A stretch of DNA of 50,647 bases from an uncultured Pseudomonadota bacterium (GTDB taxonomy: Bacteria > Pseudomonadota > Gammaproteobacteria > Steroidobacterales > Steroidobacteraceae). Where the stretch lies: assembly GCA_903910215.1 (NCBI GenBank), contig CAIVYV010000072.1, positions 1-50,647 of the forward strand, in the 5' to 3' direction. Under the pieces are notes generated by a model. It did not search any database and was not told the DNA's origin. It worked only from the letters and a program-made list of their open reading frames with translations. Positions 24,596 through 33,617 of this stretch are shown in pieces. The translations under genes were made by a program, and so were the position numbers. How positions within the stretch are numbered: the stretch's first letter is position 1; the number at the start of each line of letters is the position of its first letter.

Positions 24596-25537
24596 ATGAT
24601 GAACAAACCGGCAGCCATGGGATCTACAGGCCAATTCACCATCAAGGCGGTCGCGCAGGCGACAGGCTTAACGGTGGAGACCTTGCGGGCCTGGGAGCGC
24701 CGGTACGAGGTCGTTCGACCGTCCCGCGATGGTTCGGGTCGACGAACGTACTCGGCAGCGGACGTGGCCCGATTGCGTTTGCTACGCACCGCGACCGAGC
24801 TTGGACATACGATCAGCCGACTCGCGGCTCTCGATGAGGAGGAGCTCGCCAAGCTAGTTGCCGATTCGGGCGGTCAAGCCCGGCCTGGCCCCTCGCGCGG
24901 TCAGTCTTTCGTCGAGCGTGCACTCGATGCGGTCACCCATTCCGACCCGTCGGGCGTCGAAGAGGTGTTGACCTCGGCTGTCGCGTTGTTGCCGCCGAAC
25001 GAAGTAGTCAACACGGTGCTCGTGCCTCTGGTGCAAGAGGTTGGTGAGCGCTGGCACCGCGGTGAAGTGTCGATCGCCCAAGAGCATATGACGACGGATA
25101 TCGTCCGTCGGTTGATCATCTCGGTTTCGCGTGGATATCTGCGCTCCGATAACGGCCCGTGTCTGGTGTTGTCGACTTTGTCCGGCGAGCGACATGAACT
25201 CGGTATCTTGATGTGCAGTTGGCTCGCCGCGACGCGTCGTTTTCGTACGCACTATCTCGGTGTCGATTGCCCCGCCGAAGAGCTCGCTCGTTTCGCACTT
25301 GAAGTCGATGCATGCGCGGTACTCGTCTCTTTGGTGATGCCCGAAAACGAAGTGCCGGCATTGCAGCAGTTACGCAGACTCGCTGAGTTGCTAGTGGGCA
25401 AGTGCGAGGTGTGGGTCGGAGGTTTCGCTGCGCGTGCGCTGTCGCCGGAAGAAGTGCCGCCCGGCTGCTTGTTGTTGCCGAGCGCCAGCGCTTTCGAGCA
25501 ACGGCTCGATCTGCTTGCGGCGCAGTTCCATTCCTGA
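24596..25537 (+). CDS. carH: MerR-family transcriptional regulator with adenosylcobalamin photosensor domain (CarH/LitR type)
   Basis: About 312 residues. Numbering from the second ATG (24599), residues 13-80 are a MerR winged helix (FTIKAVAQATGLTVETLRAWERRY). Residues about 100-180 are the four-helix cap with the light-sensor signature W152-H153 then, nine residues after the Trp, E162-H163. Residues 185-312 are a Rossmann B12 domain with GERHELG, whose His199 is the lower axial ligand, and VGGFAARAL. W, adjacent His, EH and the ExH motif all match the residues used by Thermus CarH, in which light breaks the cobalt-carbon bond and dissolves the DNA-bound tetramer. It should repress in the dark and derepress in light. 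It diverges from the fasciclin gene. No Shine-Dalgarno is obvious. Confidence 0.9.
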   Translation: MMNKPAAMGSTGQFTIKAVAQATGLTVETLRAWERRYEVVRPSRDGSGRRTYSAADVARLRLLRTATELGHTISRLAALDEEELAKLVADSGGQARPGPSRGQSFVERALDAVTHSDPSGVEEVLTSAVALLPPNEVVNTVLVPLVQEVGERWHRGEVSIAQEHMTTDIVRRLIISVSRGYLRSDNGPCLVLSTLSGERHELGILMCSWLAATRRFRTHYLGVDCPAEELARFALEVDACAVLVSLVMPENEVPALQQLRRLAELLVGKCEVWVGGFAARALSPEEVPPGCLLLPSASAFEQRLDLLAAQFHS

Positions 25538-25543
25538 TCGAGC

Positions 25544-25558
25544 GGCAACTCTGTTGCC
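25544..25558 (+). terminator. Weak hairpin after the CarH-type gene
   Basis: GGCAAC-TCT-GTTGCC lies 7 bases after the stop and is followed by ATCTTTGCC. The stem is six pairs and the T tract is short, so it is only a possible terminator. Confidence 0.3.
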
Positions 25559-25624
25559 ATCTTTGCCAAACTTTTCGCGCTAACCTCTAGCCAAGATTCG
25601 GCGATTCGTCATAGCCTAAGCTAC

Positions 25625-27403
25625 ATGAGGCGATTACTGCTTGGCTTAGTGTTTGCCGCACTCACGGCTTGCGGTGGCGGCGGCTCCGGTTCCGGAACCA
25701 GTTTCTCGTTAGGCGGCAGCGGCGCCGCGCCGAGCAATCCCCCGGTCTCGACGAGCGATGCATTTCGTTTTCTCAATCAGGCGACTTTCGGTGCGACCGA
25801 AGATACGTCTCGAGCCTTGATCGCACTCGGCGACTCGTCGAATGCCTACGCGCGTTGGATCGATGCGCAGATCACCAAGCCAACCTCTTTGTTGTTGCCG
25901 GCCGTCGAAGCAGCCTACCCGAATCCTGTGCCCATGGGATTCAATGTCAGTAGTTTGAATGCGATCCGCCTCGAAACCTGGTTCGCGAATGCAGTGCGCG
26001 GTGAAGATCAGTTGCGCCAACGCGTGGCCTTCGCTCTGTCCGAAATTTTCGTCGTATCGCAAATTGGTGCACTGCAAAATCTGCCGAACGCGACGGCTGA
26101 CTTCCACGACATGCTCGCGCGAAACGCCTTCGGCAATTACCGCGACTTGCTGGAGCAGGTGACCCTGCATCCGGCGATGGGTATCTATCTTTCGATGCTC
26201 GGTAATCAGCGTGCTGTTTCTGGTACGAATCTTCGTCCAGATGAAAATTACGCACGCGAAATGATGCAGCTCTTCAGCATCGGTCTAGTTGAGCTCAATC
26301 TCGATGGCACGATCAAGCGCGACGCGACTGGGCAGCCGATCCCGACCTACAACCAAGACATCATCGAAGGTTTTGCGCGCGTATTTACCGGTTGGAAATG
26401 GGCTTGTCCGACGACGACTCCGACCTGCACCTTTGCAAACACACGACCACAGGCGGCTCCCGTTACCGGATATAACCAAATCAAGCCGATGCAGTTGTTC
26501 GAGGCGCAGCACGAGTCTGGTGAGAAGCGCCTGTTGAGTTACAGTGGCGTCGCATTGAGCGGCGGTCTCATTCCAGCCAATCAAGGCGGCGAACGCGATC
26601 TGCGCTCGGCACTCGACAACGTTTTCAATCACCCGAATGTCGCGCCTTTTATTTCGAAACAGCTCATCCAAAAATTGGTGACGAGTAATCCCTCATCGGC
26701 ATATGTGCAGCGCGTCGCCGAAAAGTTCAATAATGATGGGTCGGGGCGTCGCGGCAATCTCGAAGCGGTGGTGCGAGCGATTTTGCTCGACGCGGAAGCC
26801 CGAACGACGCCAAGCGGCAATGCAGCTGCGACTGCTGGCAAGCTCAAAGAGCCGCTGCTGAGACTGACTCAACTGTGGCGAGCATACGATGCGCGCTCCG
26901 GCGGCGAAAAATTGGGCGCGGCTCGCAACTTCTCAGGTGGCTCGAGTGGCACCTTTGGGCAGGCTCAGGGTTCTTCCCCATCTGTATTCAATTTTTTCAG
27001 CCCGTTTTATGCGCCGCCTGGAGAGATCGCCGATGCCGGACTAGTTGCGCCCGAGATGCAACTAGCGACGGAGTATCTCAACACCCAGACGACGAATTTC
27101 TTTTGGACGCAAGTCACGACGCGCACTCATCTGAATACGGCACGCTTGAATGTCGATGATGTCTATATCGATATTTCGAACGACTTGCCGCTGGCAAGCA
27201 ATCCGGATGGCCTGATCGATCGTATTGCTACGCGCTTGCTTGGTGATCCCGGCTTGTTATCGGCGGAACTGCGAGCAGCAATCAAAACACAAGTGGAACG
27301 TACGACCATCCCTGCGACCAATCCGACCACCGCGCAAGCCACCCGAGTCGGCGATGCGCTCTATCTCATTCTTACTTCATCCAGCTACGCGTTACAGCGT
27401 TGA
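25625..27403 (+). CDS. DUF1800 family lipoprotein
   Basis: A 592-residue exported protein. The start MRRLLLGLVFAALTACGGGG is a lipoprotein signal with lipobox LTAC, then a Gly/Ser linker. The DUF1800 domain begins at AFRFLNQATFGATEDTSRAL and shows the hallmark block HPAMGIYLSMLGNQ then RPDENYAREMMQLFSIGLVE, and the later FNHPNVAPFISKQLIQKLV. DUF1800 genes nearly always pair with DUF1501 genes, as here, and are common in Gram-negatives that turn over polymers; the reaction is not known to me. Starts 87 bases after the CarH-type gene. TTGCCA-N17-TCTAGC upstream is a marginal promoter candidate. Confidence 0.92.
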   Translation: MRRLLLGLVFAALTACGGGGSGSGTSFSLGGSGAAPSNPPVSTSDAFRFLNQATFGATEDTSRALIALGDSSNAYARWIDAQITKPTSLLLPAVEAAYPNPVPMGFNVSSLNAIRLETWFANAVRGEDQLRQRVAFALSEIFVVSQIGALQNLPNATADFHDMLARNAFGNYRDLLEQVTLHPAMGIYLSMLGNQRAVSGTNLRPDENYAREMMQLFSIGLVELNLDGTIKRDATGQPIPTYNQDIIEGFARVFTGWKWACPTTTPTCTFANTRPQAAPVTGYNQIKPMQLFEAQHESGEKRLLSYSGVALSGGLIPANQGGERDLRSALDNVFNHPNVAPFISKQLIQKLVTSNPSSAYVQRVAEKFNNDGSGRRGNLEAVVRAILLDAEARTTPSGNAAATAGKLKEPLLRLTQLWRAYDARSGGEKLGAARNFSGGSSGTFGQAQGSSPSVFNFFSPFYAPPGEIADAGLVAPEMQLATEYLNTQTTNFFWTQVTTRTHLNTARLNVDDVYIDISNDLPLASNPDGLIDRIATRLLGDPGLLSAELRAAIKTQVERTTIPATNPTTAQATRVGDALYLILTSSSYALQR

Positions 27404-27420
27404 CGTTCAGGACGATACCC

Positions 27421-28827
27421 ATGAATCGGCAACGACGACGATTTCTGAAAGCGGCCACTGCTGGCGGCGTCGCATACGCCTTCGGCCGCACGGTTGGCAC
27501 ACTCGATGCCCAGATGACGGGCGTCGGGGGTTTCGGCGACTACAAGGCTTTGGTCTGTCTCTTTCTCTTCGGCGGCAACGATTCCTGGAACATGTTCGTG
27601 CCGACGAGCACCGCTGAATACAACGCCTATTCGCGCTCGCGCGGGGGTGGCACGGCCTCGAGCCTTGCAGTCGATCGCGCCGCGTTGTTGCCGGTCATGT
27701 ACGACGGGCAAACGAGCGGAGATCCAACCTACGGATTTCATCCATCGATGACCGGCGCGCGCGAGTTATTTCAGTCGGGTCGCTTGGCGGTCATGGCCAA
27801 CATGGGGCCGCTGCTGCGTCCGACGACGAAAGCGCACTATCAGTCTGCAGCGACGAGTGGCCATGCTCTGCCGCCGCAATTGTTTTCGCACAACGATCAG
27901 CAGGATCAGTGGCACAGCTTGCGTGGCAGGACGATCTCGAAATCCGGATGGGCGGGTCGGGTCGCCGATGTCTTGAATGCGCAGGTAGCGAGTCAACAGC
28001 TTTCGCTGAATGTATCGTTGGCAGGTCAGACCTACTTCCAAGCTGGTGAAATTGCGCGTCCCTACGTGATGGGCGCCGCGGGTGCGACCAACTTTACCGG
28101 TTTCGCCACCTCTGGAGTGGGCCTAGGTCGTCGTGGTGCCGTTGAAGCCAGTTTGACGGCAGCGCTCGCGAGTAAGAGCAACACCGTTTACGAACGCAGC
28201 TACGCGACTATTCAGCAGCGCGCGGTGCAGTTCGCCGATCGCGTCAATGGATCGCTGGCCACCGCGCGCGATTTTTCCGCGCTGCCCAACACGGGCATGA
28301 CGCTCTCCGGTTTGCAGACGCAACTACGAACCGTGGCCAAGTTGATATCTGTACGTACGAGTCTGTCATTGTCGCGACAGATTTTCTTCGTCTCTTTGGG
28401 CGGCTTCGATCAGCACGATGATCTGATGGCCGATCAGCCAGGCTTGCTCGCCACCGTCAGTAACGGCATCAAAAGTTTCTACGACGCACTGACCGAGATG
28501 GGCATGGAGAACTCGGTCACGCTATTCACTCAGTCGGACTTTGGTCGTACGCTGACCTCGAACGGCGACGGTTCAGACCACGCCTGGGGTGGCATTCAGT
28601 TGGTCGCCGGTGGCGCCGTTCGTGGCGGGCGAATCTATGGCCAATATCCACTGCTAGAAATCGGCAGCTCACTGGATGTCGGTGGCGGCCGCTTCATTCC
28701 GACGACCTCAGCCGATCAATATGCTGCCACTTTGGCTTCGTGGTTCGGTGTGGGGGCAAGTGACTTGCCCAAGGTCGCGCCGAACATCGGCGCATTTGCG
28801 ACGCGAGATCTCGGCTTCCTCGGTTGA
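27421..28827 (+). CDS. DUF1501 family protein, Tat-exported
   Basis: A 468-residue protein with a twin-arginine leader (NRQRRRFLKAATAGGVAYAFG). DUF1501 proteins have an alkaline-phosphatase/sulfatase-like core; here KALVCLFLFGGNDSWNMFVP carries the opening metal-binding region, with SLGGFDQHDDL and TQSDFGRTLTSNGDGSDHAWGG in the C-terminal half, including the Asp-His pair. ATG at 27421 was preferred because it begins the Tat signal, 17 bases after the DUF1800 stop. Likely periplasmic partner of the DUF1800 lipoprotein. Substrate unknown. Confidence 0.92.
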   Translation: MNRQRRRFLKAATAGGVAYAFGRTVGTLDAQMTGVGGFGDYKALVCLFLFGGNDSWNMFVPTSTAEYNAYSRSRGGGTASSLAVDRAALLPVMYDGQTSGDPTYGFHPSMTGARELFQSGRLAVMANMGPLLRPTTKAHYQSAATSGHALPPQLFSHNDQQDQWHSLRGRTISKSGWAGRVADVLNAQVASQQLSLNVSLAGQTYFQAGEIARPYVMGAAGATNFTGFATSGVGLGRRGAVEASLTAALASKSNTVYERSYATIQQRAVQFADRVNGSLATARDFSALPNTGMTLSGLQTQLRTVAKLISVRTSLSLSRQIFFVSLGGFDQHDDLMADQPGLLATVSNGIKSFYDALTEMGMENSVTLFTQSDFGRTLTSNGDGSDHAWGGIQLVAGGAVRGGRIYGQYPLLEIGSSLDVGGGRFIPTTSADQYAATLASWFGVGASDLPKVAPNIGAFATRDLGFLG

Positions 28828-28857
28828 CCGCAAGTGGGTTAATCGCAATTGAACTGT

Positions 28858-29388
28858 TCAGGCGCGAGGTTTGCCGCGCGCAACTTGACGCAGGAATTGT
28901 TCGAGTTTGCTGTTTGTATCACCGCTCGTGCTGACGGGTAATGGCCCGCTGATCACGCCGCAGTGGTGGCGAGCACGACCTGCATCGATCCAGAGTTCGT
29001 CAGCCACAGCGATGATCGTGCCGTATCGTCGATCGATGACTTCATAACGATCCATGGAGACCTCGAACCAGAAGTTCGAATGATGGATAACGCGGGACGT
29101 CTTCAATTGCAGCAGTTCGCGTGGCGTTGGCGTTTCTCTGCGCAACTCAGGAGTTGCGTAAGCTTGGCAGAGAGGCTCGAGATGGGCTGCGCCCGCAGCG
29201 CTCCATAGCGAATAGAACAGCGGCACACTAAGCGGAATAGCGGCGAGCCACAGCGCGTTTCGAATCCAGCGCCTTTTTCTGCCCGGGCCTTCGAGCTTGA
29301 CTACATCGGCCAAAAGCAGGAACGCCAGTGACGCTGGCATCGCGGCAATCAGCAAAACGATCGCTGCGAGAGCCAAATCGTCGCTCAC
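28858..29388 (-). CDS. Hypothetical membrane-anchored protein
   Basis: A 176-residue protein with two N-terminal hydrophobic segments (LALAAIVLLIAAMPASLAFLL and ALWLAAIPLSVPLFYSLW) separated by a short basic loop, then a soluble part of about 110 residues with SNFWFEVSMDRYEVIDRRYG and RARHHCGVISG. No family was recognised. It starts 8 bases after hslU and so is probably the last gene of the dapF-xerC-hslVU run. Convergent with DUF1501. Confidence 0.7.
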   Translation of the reverse strand: MSDDLALAAIVLLIAAMPASLAFLLLADVVKLEGPGRKRRWIRNALWLAAIPLSVPLFYSLWSAAGAAHLEPLCQAYATPELRRETPTPRELLQLKTSRVIHHSNFWFEVSMDRYEVIDRRYGTIIAVADELWIDAGRARHHCGVISGPLPVSTSGDTNSKLEQFLRQVARGKPRA

Positions 29389-29395
29389 GCGAAAC

Positions 29396-30745
29396 TCAAA
29401 GAATGAACCTGCTTAGATCCTCATCTTGCGACAAGGCTTCGAGATGGGCGTCGACATAGGCGGCATCAATGTCGATTTTCTCACCGGAACGATCAGCGGC
29501 TTCGTACGACAGCGTTTCGAGTAGTCGCTCCATCACGGTGTGCAAGCGGCGAGCACCGATGTTTTCGGTGCGTTCATTGACGTGAAAGGCGATTTCGGCC
29601 AAACGCCTAACACCACTTGCGACGAAGTTGACATGCACGCCTTCGGTTTCGAGTAGCGCGGCATACTGCGTCGTGAGCGAGGCGTTGGGTTCCGTCAGGA
29701 TGCGCACGAAATCCTCTACGCCGAGCGATGTGAGTTCAACCCGTATCGGAAAACGCCCTTGCAGCTCCGGAATGAGATCGGAAGGCTTGGCGACGTGAAA
29801 GGCGCCCGATGCGATGAACAAAACATGATCGGTTTTGATCGGACCATACTTCGTATTCACGGTGCAGCCTTCGACGAGCGGTAGCAGATCTCGTTGCACG
29901 CCTTCGCGTGAGACATCGGCGCCATAGCTGTCTTGTCGTCGGCATACCTTATCGATCTCGTCGATGAACACGATGCCATTCTGCTCCGCGTTCCGAACGG
30001 CGTTGGCGCGCAGCTCTTCCTCATTGAGAAGTTTGGATGCTTCTTCTTCGAGTAGCAGTTTTTGCGCTTCTCGAATTTTCAGTTTCCGAGAGCGGCCTTT
30101 ACCAGCGCCGAGATTCTGGAACATGGATTGGAGCTGTTGTTGCATCTCTTCCATGCCGGGCGGCGCGAGGATTTCCATCCCGAGCACCGGATTGCGCAAC
30201 TCGATTTCGATCTCGCGATCATCGAGCTGGCCTTCACGCAGCATCTTGCGAAATTTCTGGCGGGTCTCAGCATCACGCGGAGCGACGGGTTCGTCCGTAG
30301 AGAATCCCATCAAGCGAGGTTTAGGAAGCAGTGCATCCAGAATGCGCTCCTCCGCAGCGTCCGCAGCACCATCACGGGCGCGCGCGAGTGCTTCCTCGCG
30401 CTCTAGCTTGACGGCAAGCTCGACGAGATCCTTGATGATCGAGTCGACATCTCGTCCGACATAGCCGACCTCGGTGAACTTGGTCGCCTCGACCTTCACG
30501 AATGGCGCTTTGGCCAAGCGTGCCAGGCGACGCGCAATTTCGGTCTTGCCGCAGCCCGTAGGGCCAATCATCAGGATATTTTTTGGTGTGATCTCGGGGC
30601 GCAGATCTTCGCGAACCTGCATGCGTCGCCAACGGTTTCGTAGCGCAATGGCCACCGATTTTTTGGCCGCATCTTGACCGACGATATGCCGATCGAGCTC
30701 GGCGACGATCGCCTTGGGGGTCAATTCAGCAGGCAGCACACTCAT
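29396..30745 (-). CDS. hslU: HslU, ATPase subunit of the HslVU protease
   Basis: HslU is the AAA+ unfoldase that feeds substrates to the HslV peptidase in the heat-shock protease. The 449-residue protein begins LTPKAIVAELDRHIVGQDAAK. It has Walker A GPTGCGKTEIARRLA, the pore motif KFTEVGYVGRDVDSI, Walker B GIVFIDEIDKV, the sensor-2 region with NIGARRLHTVMERLLE, and ends in LSRFIL, the C-terminal tail that docks into HslV. ATGA-type overlap with hslV. Intermediate I-domain residues are present, so it is full length. Confidence 0.98.
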   Translation of the reverse strand: MSVLPAELTPKAIVAELDRHIVGQDAAKKSVAIALRNRWRRMQVREDLRPEITPKNILMIGPTGCGKTEIARRLARLAKAPFVKVEATKFTEVGYVGRDVDSIIKDLVELAVKLEREEALARARDGAADAAEERILDALLPKPRLMGFSTDEPVAPRDAETRQKFRKMLREGQLDDREIEIELRNPVLGMEILAPPGMEEMQQQLQSMFQNLGAGKGRSRKLKIREAQKLLLEEEASKLLNEEELRANAVRNAEQNGIVFIDEIDKVCRRQDSYGADVSREGVQRDLLPLVEGCTVNTKYGPIKTDHVLFIASGAFHVAKPSDLIPELQGRFPIRVELTSLGVEDFVRILTEPNASLTTQYAALLETEGVHVNFVASGVRRLAEIAFHVNERTENIGARRLHTVMERLLETLSYEAADRSGEKIDIDAAYVDAHLEALSQDEDLSRFIL

Positions 30746-31287
30746 GATCCGAGCTCCTCGATTGCGAGGTTGCGATTCGTATAGATGCAGATGTCGGCTG
30801 CAATGTTGAGTGAACGCGAAACGATGTCGCGAGCGCTAAGGTCGGTATTGTTGATCAGGGCTTGTGCGGCAGCCTGTGCAAAGGCGCCACCCGAACCAAT
30901 CGCGACGAGATCGTGCTCAGGCTCGATGACATCGCCATTACCCGAGATGACGAGTAGCTTCTGCGGATCACCGACTAACAGTAGCGCTTCGAGTCGGCGC
31001 AGGGCGCGATCAGAGCGCCAATCTTTGGCAAGTTCGATGGCGGCTCGCGTCAGGTTGCCGAATTTATCGAGCTTGCCCTCGAAGCGTTCGAACAAGGTAA
31101 AGGCGTCAGCCGTGCCGCCGGCGAAGCCGCCGATGACCTTGCCGTTGCCGAGCAGTCTGACTTTGCGGGCGTTGCCCTTCATGACGGTATTGCCGAGCGT
31201 AACCTGTCCGTCGCCGCCGATGGCGACGATACCGTCGCGACGGACACCGAGGATGGTGGTGCCGTGCGGATTGAAACCTTCAGCCAT
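30742..31287 (-). CDS. hslV: HslV, peptidase subunit of the HslVU protease
   Basis: HslV is the proteasome-like threonine peptidase. With ATG at 31287 the protein is 181 residues and starts MAEGFNPHGTTILGVRRDG. Self-removal of the first nine residues would expose the catalytic Thr of TTILG. The conserved GGDGQVTLGNTVMKGNARKVRRL-like region (with KVRLL here) and GFAGGTADAFTLFERFE are present. A GTG at 31296 overlaps the xerC stop and would add three residues; either start is possible and both lie before the propeptide cleavage site. The genes dapF to hslU read as one transcription unit. Confidence 0.97.
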   Translation of the reverse strand: MAEGFNPHGTTILGVRRDGIVAIGGDGQVTLGNTVMKGNARKVRLLGNGKVIGGFAGGTADAFTLFERFEGKLDKFGNLTRAAIELAKDWRSDRALRRLEALLLVGDPQKLLVISGNGDVIEPEHDLVAIGSGGAFAQAAAQALINNTDLSARDIVSRSLNIAADICIYTNRNLAIEELGS

Positions 31288-31292
31288 GGAGC

Positions 31293-32192
31293 TCACTTCT
31301 TTCGCGCCCGAGGGTGGGCTTGATCATAGATGCGGGCGAGGTGCTGAAAATCAAGGTGAGTGTAGACCTGCGTTGTTGCGATATCGGCGTGGCCGAGCAA
31401 CTCCTGGACGCCACGCAAGTCCTGGCTCGACTCGAGCAGGTGCGAGGCGAAGGAATGTCGGAACAGGTGCGGATGGACATGTACCGGTAGTCCCTGGCGT
31501 CTTGCCCAAGCGGCGACTCGCTTCTGGATGGTTCTGGCGCCGAGACGGCCGCCATTGCGGCCAACGAAGATGGCTTTCTCATCCGCTGGAGCCATGGAGG
31601 TGCGCTCCGTGAGCCATGCTTGTAATGCGTCGCAGGCTTTTCGGCCGACGGGCAGTATCCGCACCTTGTTGCCTTTGCCGGTGACTCGCACGGTGCGATC
31701 AGCTAGGTCGAGGTCATGCAGATCGAGCCCCAACAATTCCGCGAGGCGTAGACCCGATGAATAAAAGAGCTCCATGACGGCGCGATCTCGTTTGGCGAGA
31801 GCGTCGTCGCCGACGATCTCCAGCAGACGAGTCATTTGATCGGCATCCACGGTTCGCGGTAGTGGGCGACGGGCTTTGGGGGCACGGACGTCACCGGCCG
31901 GACTATGTGTTATCACGCGCTCCCGCTGCAGATAGCGAAGAAAACTCCTCGTCGCCGACAGACGACGTTGAATACTGCGTGGAGCGAGGCCGGCGGCATG
32001 CGAGCGAGCGGCAAACGAGCGGATATGTTGCTCATCCAGTGATGCCCAGTTGTCTATTTTTTGCTGATCACACCATTGCGCGAGGGACTCGATCTCACGT
32101 CGATAGTTTAGGGTGGTGTGCGGCGACACCCTCCGTTCACGCGATAGATGCGTGACGAATTTTTCGACCCACTCCAGTGCCGTCGGGTTCAC
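31293..32192 (-). CDS. xerC: Tyrosine recombinase XerC
   Basis: XerC, with XerD, resolves chromosome dimers at dif during division. The 299-residue protein has the SAM-like N-terminal domain (VEKFVTHLSRERRVSPHTTLNYRREI) and the catalytic domain. Active-site residues are Arg in YSSGLRLAELLGLDL, Lys in VTGKGNKVRILPVG, His-x-x-Arg in HPHLFRHSFASHLL, His in LGHADIATTQVYTH, and Tyr in the same block. It overlaps the DUF484 stop (ATGA) as in the classical dapF-DUF484-xerC order. Confidence 0.96.
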   Translation of the reverse strand: MNPTALEWVEKFVTHLSRERRVSPHTTLNYRREIESLAQWCDQQKIDNWASLDEQHIRSFAARSHAAGLAPRSIQRRLSATRSFLRYLQRERVITHSPAGDVRAPKARRPLPRTVDADQMTRLLEIVGDDALAKRDRAVMELFYSSGLRLAELLGLDLHDLDLADRTVRVTGKGNKVRILPVGRKACDALQAWLTERTSMAPADEKAIFVGRNGGRLGARTIQKRVAAWARRQGLPVHVHPHLFRHSFASHLLESSQDLRGVQELLGHADIATTQVYTHLDFQHLARIYDQAHPRARKK

Positions 32193-32809
32193 GCCGCCTG
32201 TATACGACAGCGCAACAGGGCAGCGCCGAGCAGTTCGCCCATTCGGGCGAGGAAATCGGTACTCATTGCGGGCGTGAAGCGTTCGGCATCGATGCTGCCG
32301 AGCGCCAACGCGCCGAGGCTGGCGGCAGGCCCAACCGGAACGAGCGCCATTGAGGCGATGGATTCGGCTTCGTCACCGAAGACGATCCGTCGCTGCTCGA
32401 GTACAAAGTGACCACAGCGCGTACGAGCAGCCGGCAATAAGGTCTCGACGTCTGGACGTGTCTCTGGATCGACCAGCAGCCGTACCGAGACGATATCGAA
32501 ATCGGTCCGCAACGAAGCATGTACGCGCGCGATGAGATCGGCTTCGTCATGCGCTTGCATCAAAGTCAGCGTGAAGTGATGCATACGTTCTGCGATGGCA
32601 TCGTTTTCACGACCGACGCGAACCCACTCAGCGAGTTTTTCGCGATTAGCGGCCTGACGCTCACGCAAGACTTTGATTTGGCGTTCCATCAAAGAAACTG
32701 CACCTTCACCAGCTTCGTGATGTAGCACGAGGTGATCGAGTGCCTCCGGGTGCTTTTGCAGAAAGTCCGGATGCTGCTTCAAAAATTCGATAACTTGCTC
32801 ATCCTGCAT
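32189..32809 (-). CDS. DUF484 family protein (YigA-like)
   Basis: A 206-residue cytoplasmic GAF-like protein of the DUF484 family. The N terminus has QVIEFLKQHPDFLQKHPEAL, the family signature, then a coiled coil (VSLMERQIKVLRERQAANRE) and a GAF-like half with RCGHFVLEQ, SIASMALVPVGPAASLGALALGS and a C-terminal LGELLGAALLR. It is nearly always between dapF and xerC, as here, but its role is not established. Confidence 0.92.
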   Translation of the reverse strand: MQDEQVIEFLKQHPDFLQKHPEALDHLVLHHEAGEGAVSLMERQIKVLRERQAANREKLAEWVRVGRENDAIAERMHHFTLTLMQAHDEADLIARVHASLRTDFDIVSVRLLVDPETRPDVETLLPAARTRCGHFVLEQRRIVFGDEAESIASMALVPVGPAASLGALALGSIDAERFTPAMSTDFLARMGELLGAALLRCRIQAA

Positions 32810-32812
32810 CGA

Positions 32813-33607
32813 TCAATCCTCGATTGAACCTTCGAACGCGACCACGGCGGGTCCCGTCATCCATAAATGTGATCCAGGGCCTTCCCAGCGCAGTGACAAG
32901 CGGCCGCCCGGCAGATCGATTGCGACGGTGGCTGCGAAGCGCCCATCACGTCGACCAACGGCCATCGCAGCACAGGCACCGGTGCCACAGGCGAGTGTCT
33001 CGCCAACACCGCGCTCGAATACGCGTAAGCGCGCATGCTCACGATCGACGAACTGTAGAAATCCGACGTTGGTTTTTTGCGGAAACATCGGATGTGATTC
33101 GAGTATCGGGCCGAGCTCTGCGATCGGTGCCGAATGGATGTCGGGAACCCAGATGACGATGTGTGGATTCCCCATCGACACGCGGGTGAAACGAATCGTC
33201 ATCGCATCGATGGAGAGTCCGATTTCGTCATCGTCGAAAAAGCGCGGCTCGCCCATGTCGACCGAGACCAGCCCATTGCTGTCGAAGCGCGCTTCGATGA
33301 TGCCACCGCGGCTCTCAAGGCGGATCGGTCCGCTGAGCTTGCGTTGTCGTCGCAACCATTCGGCAACACAGCGCGCACCGTTGCCGCATTGTTCGACCTC
33401 GCCGCCATCGGTGTTGAAGATGCGGTAGTAGGCGAGTGTGTCGGCGCTACGAGCGGGTTGGATCACGAGCGCCTGATCAAAACCGATTCCAGTCTTTCGA
33501 TTCGACCACTCGCGCCAGCGTTCGGCGGAAGGCAGGCTGGCATCGGCGGCGGTCTCGAATACGACGAAGTCGTTGCCGAGACCATGCATCTTGGTAAAGC
33601 GGATCAT
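32813..33607 (-). CDS. dapF: Diaminopimelate epimerase
   Basis: DapF converts LL- to meso-diaminopimelate for lysine and peptidoglycan, using a PLP-independent two-cysteine mechanism. In this 264-residue protein the two cysteines sit in QCGNGARCVAEW and TLACGTGACAAMAVG. The start IRFTKMHGLGNDFVVFE and MGNPHIVIWV are canonical. It heads the DUF484-xerC-hslVU run, with only 10 bases to the next upstream gene on the same strand. Confidence 0.97.
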   Translation of the reverse strand: MIRFTKMHGLGNDFVVFETAADASLPSAERWREWSNRKTGIGFDQALVIQPARSADTLAYYRIFNTDGGEVEQCGNGARCVAEWLRRQRKLSGPIRLESRGGIIEARFDSNGLVSVDMGEPRFFDDDEIGLSIDAMTIRFTRVSMGNPHIVIWVPDIHSAPIAELGPILESHPMFPQKTNVGFLQFVDREHARLRVFERGVGETLACGTGACAAMAVGRRDGRFAATVAIDLPGGRLSLRWEGPGSHLWMTGPAVVAFEGSIED

Positions 33608-33617
33608 ATGGCGTAGA

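Noticed and set aside
30785..31612. A 275-codon plus-strand open frame
   Set aside because: It is antisense to hslV and xerC and is low in complexity (Ser/Arg/Ala). The opposite strand holds complete conserved genes.
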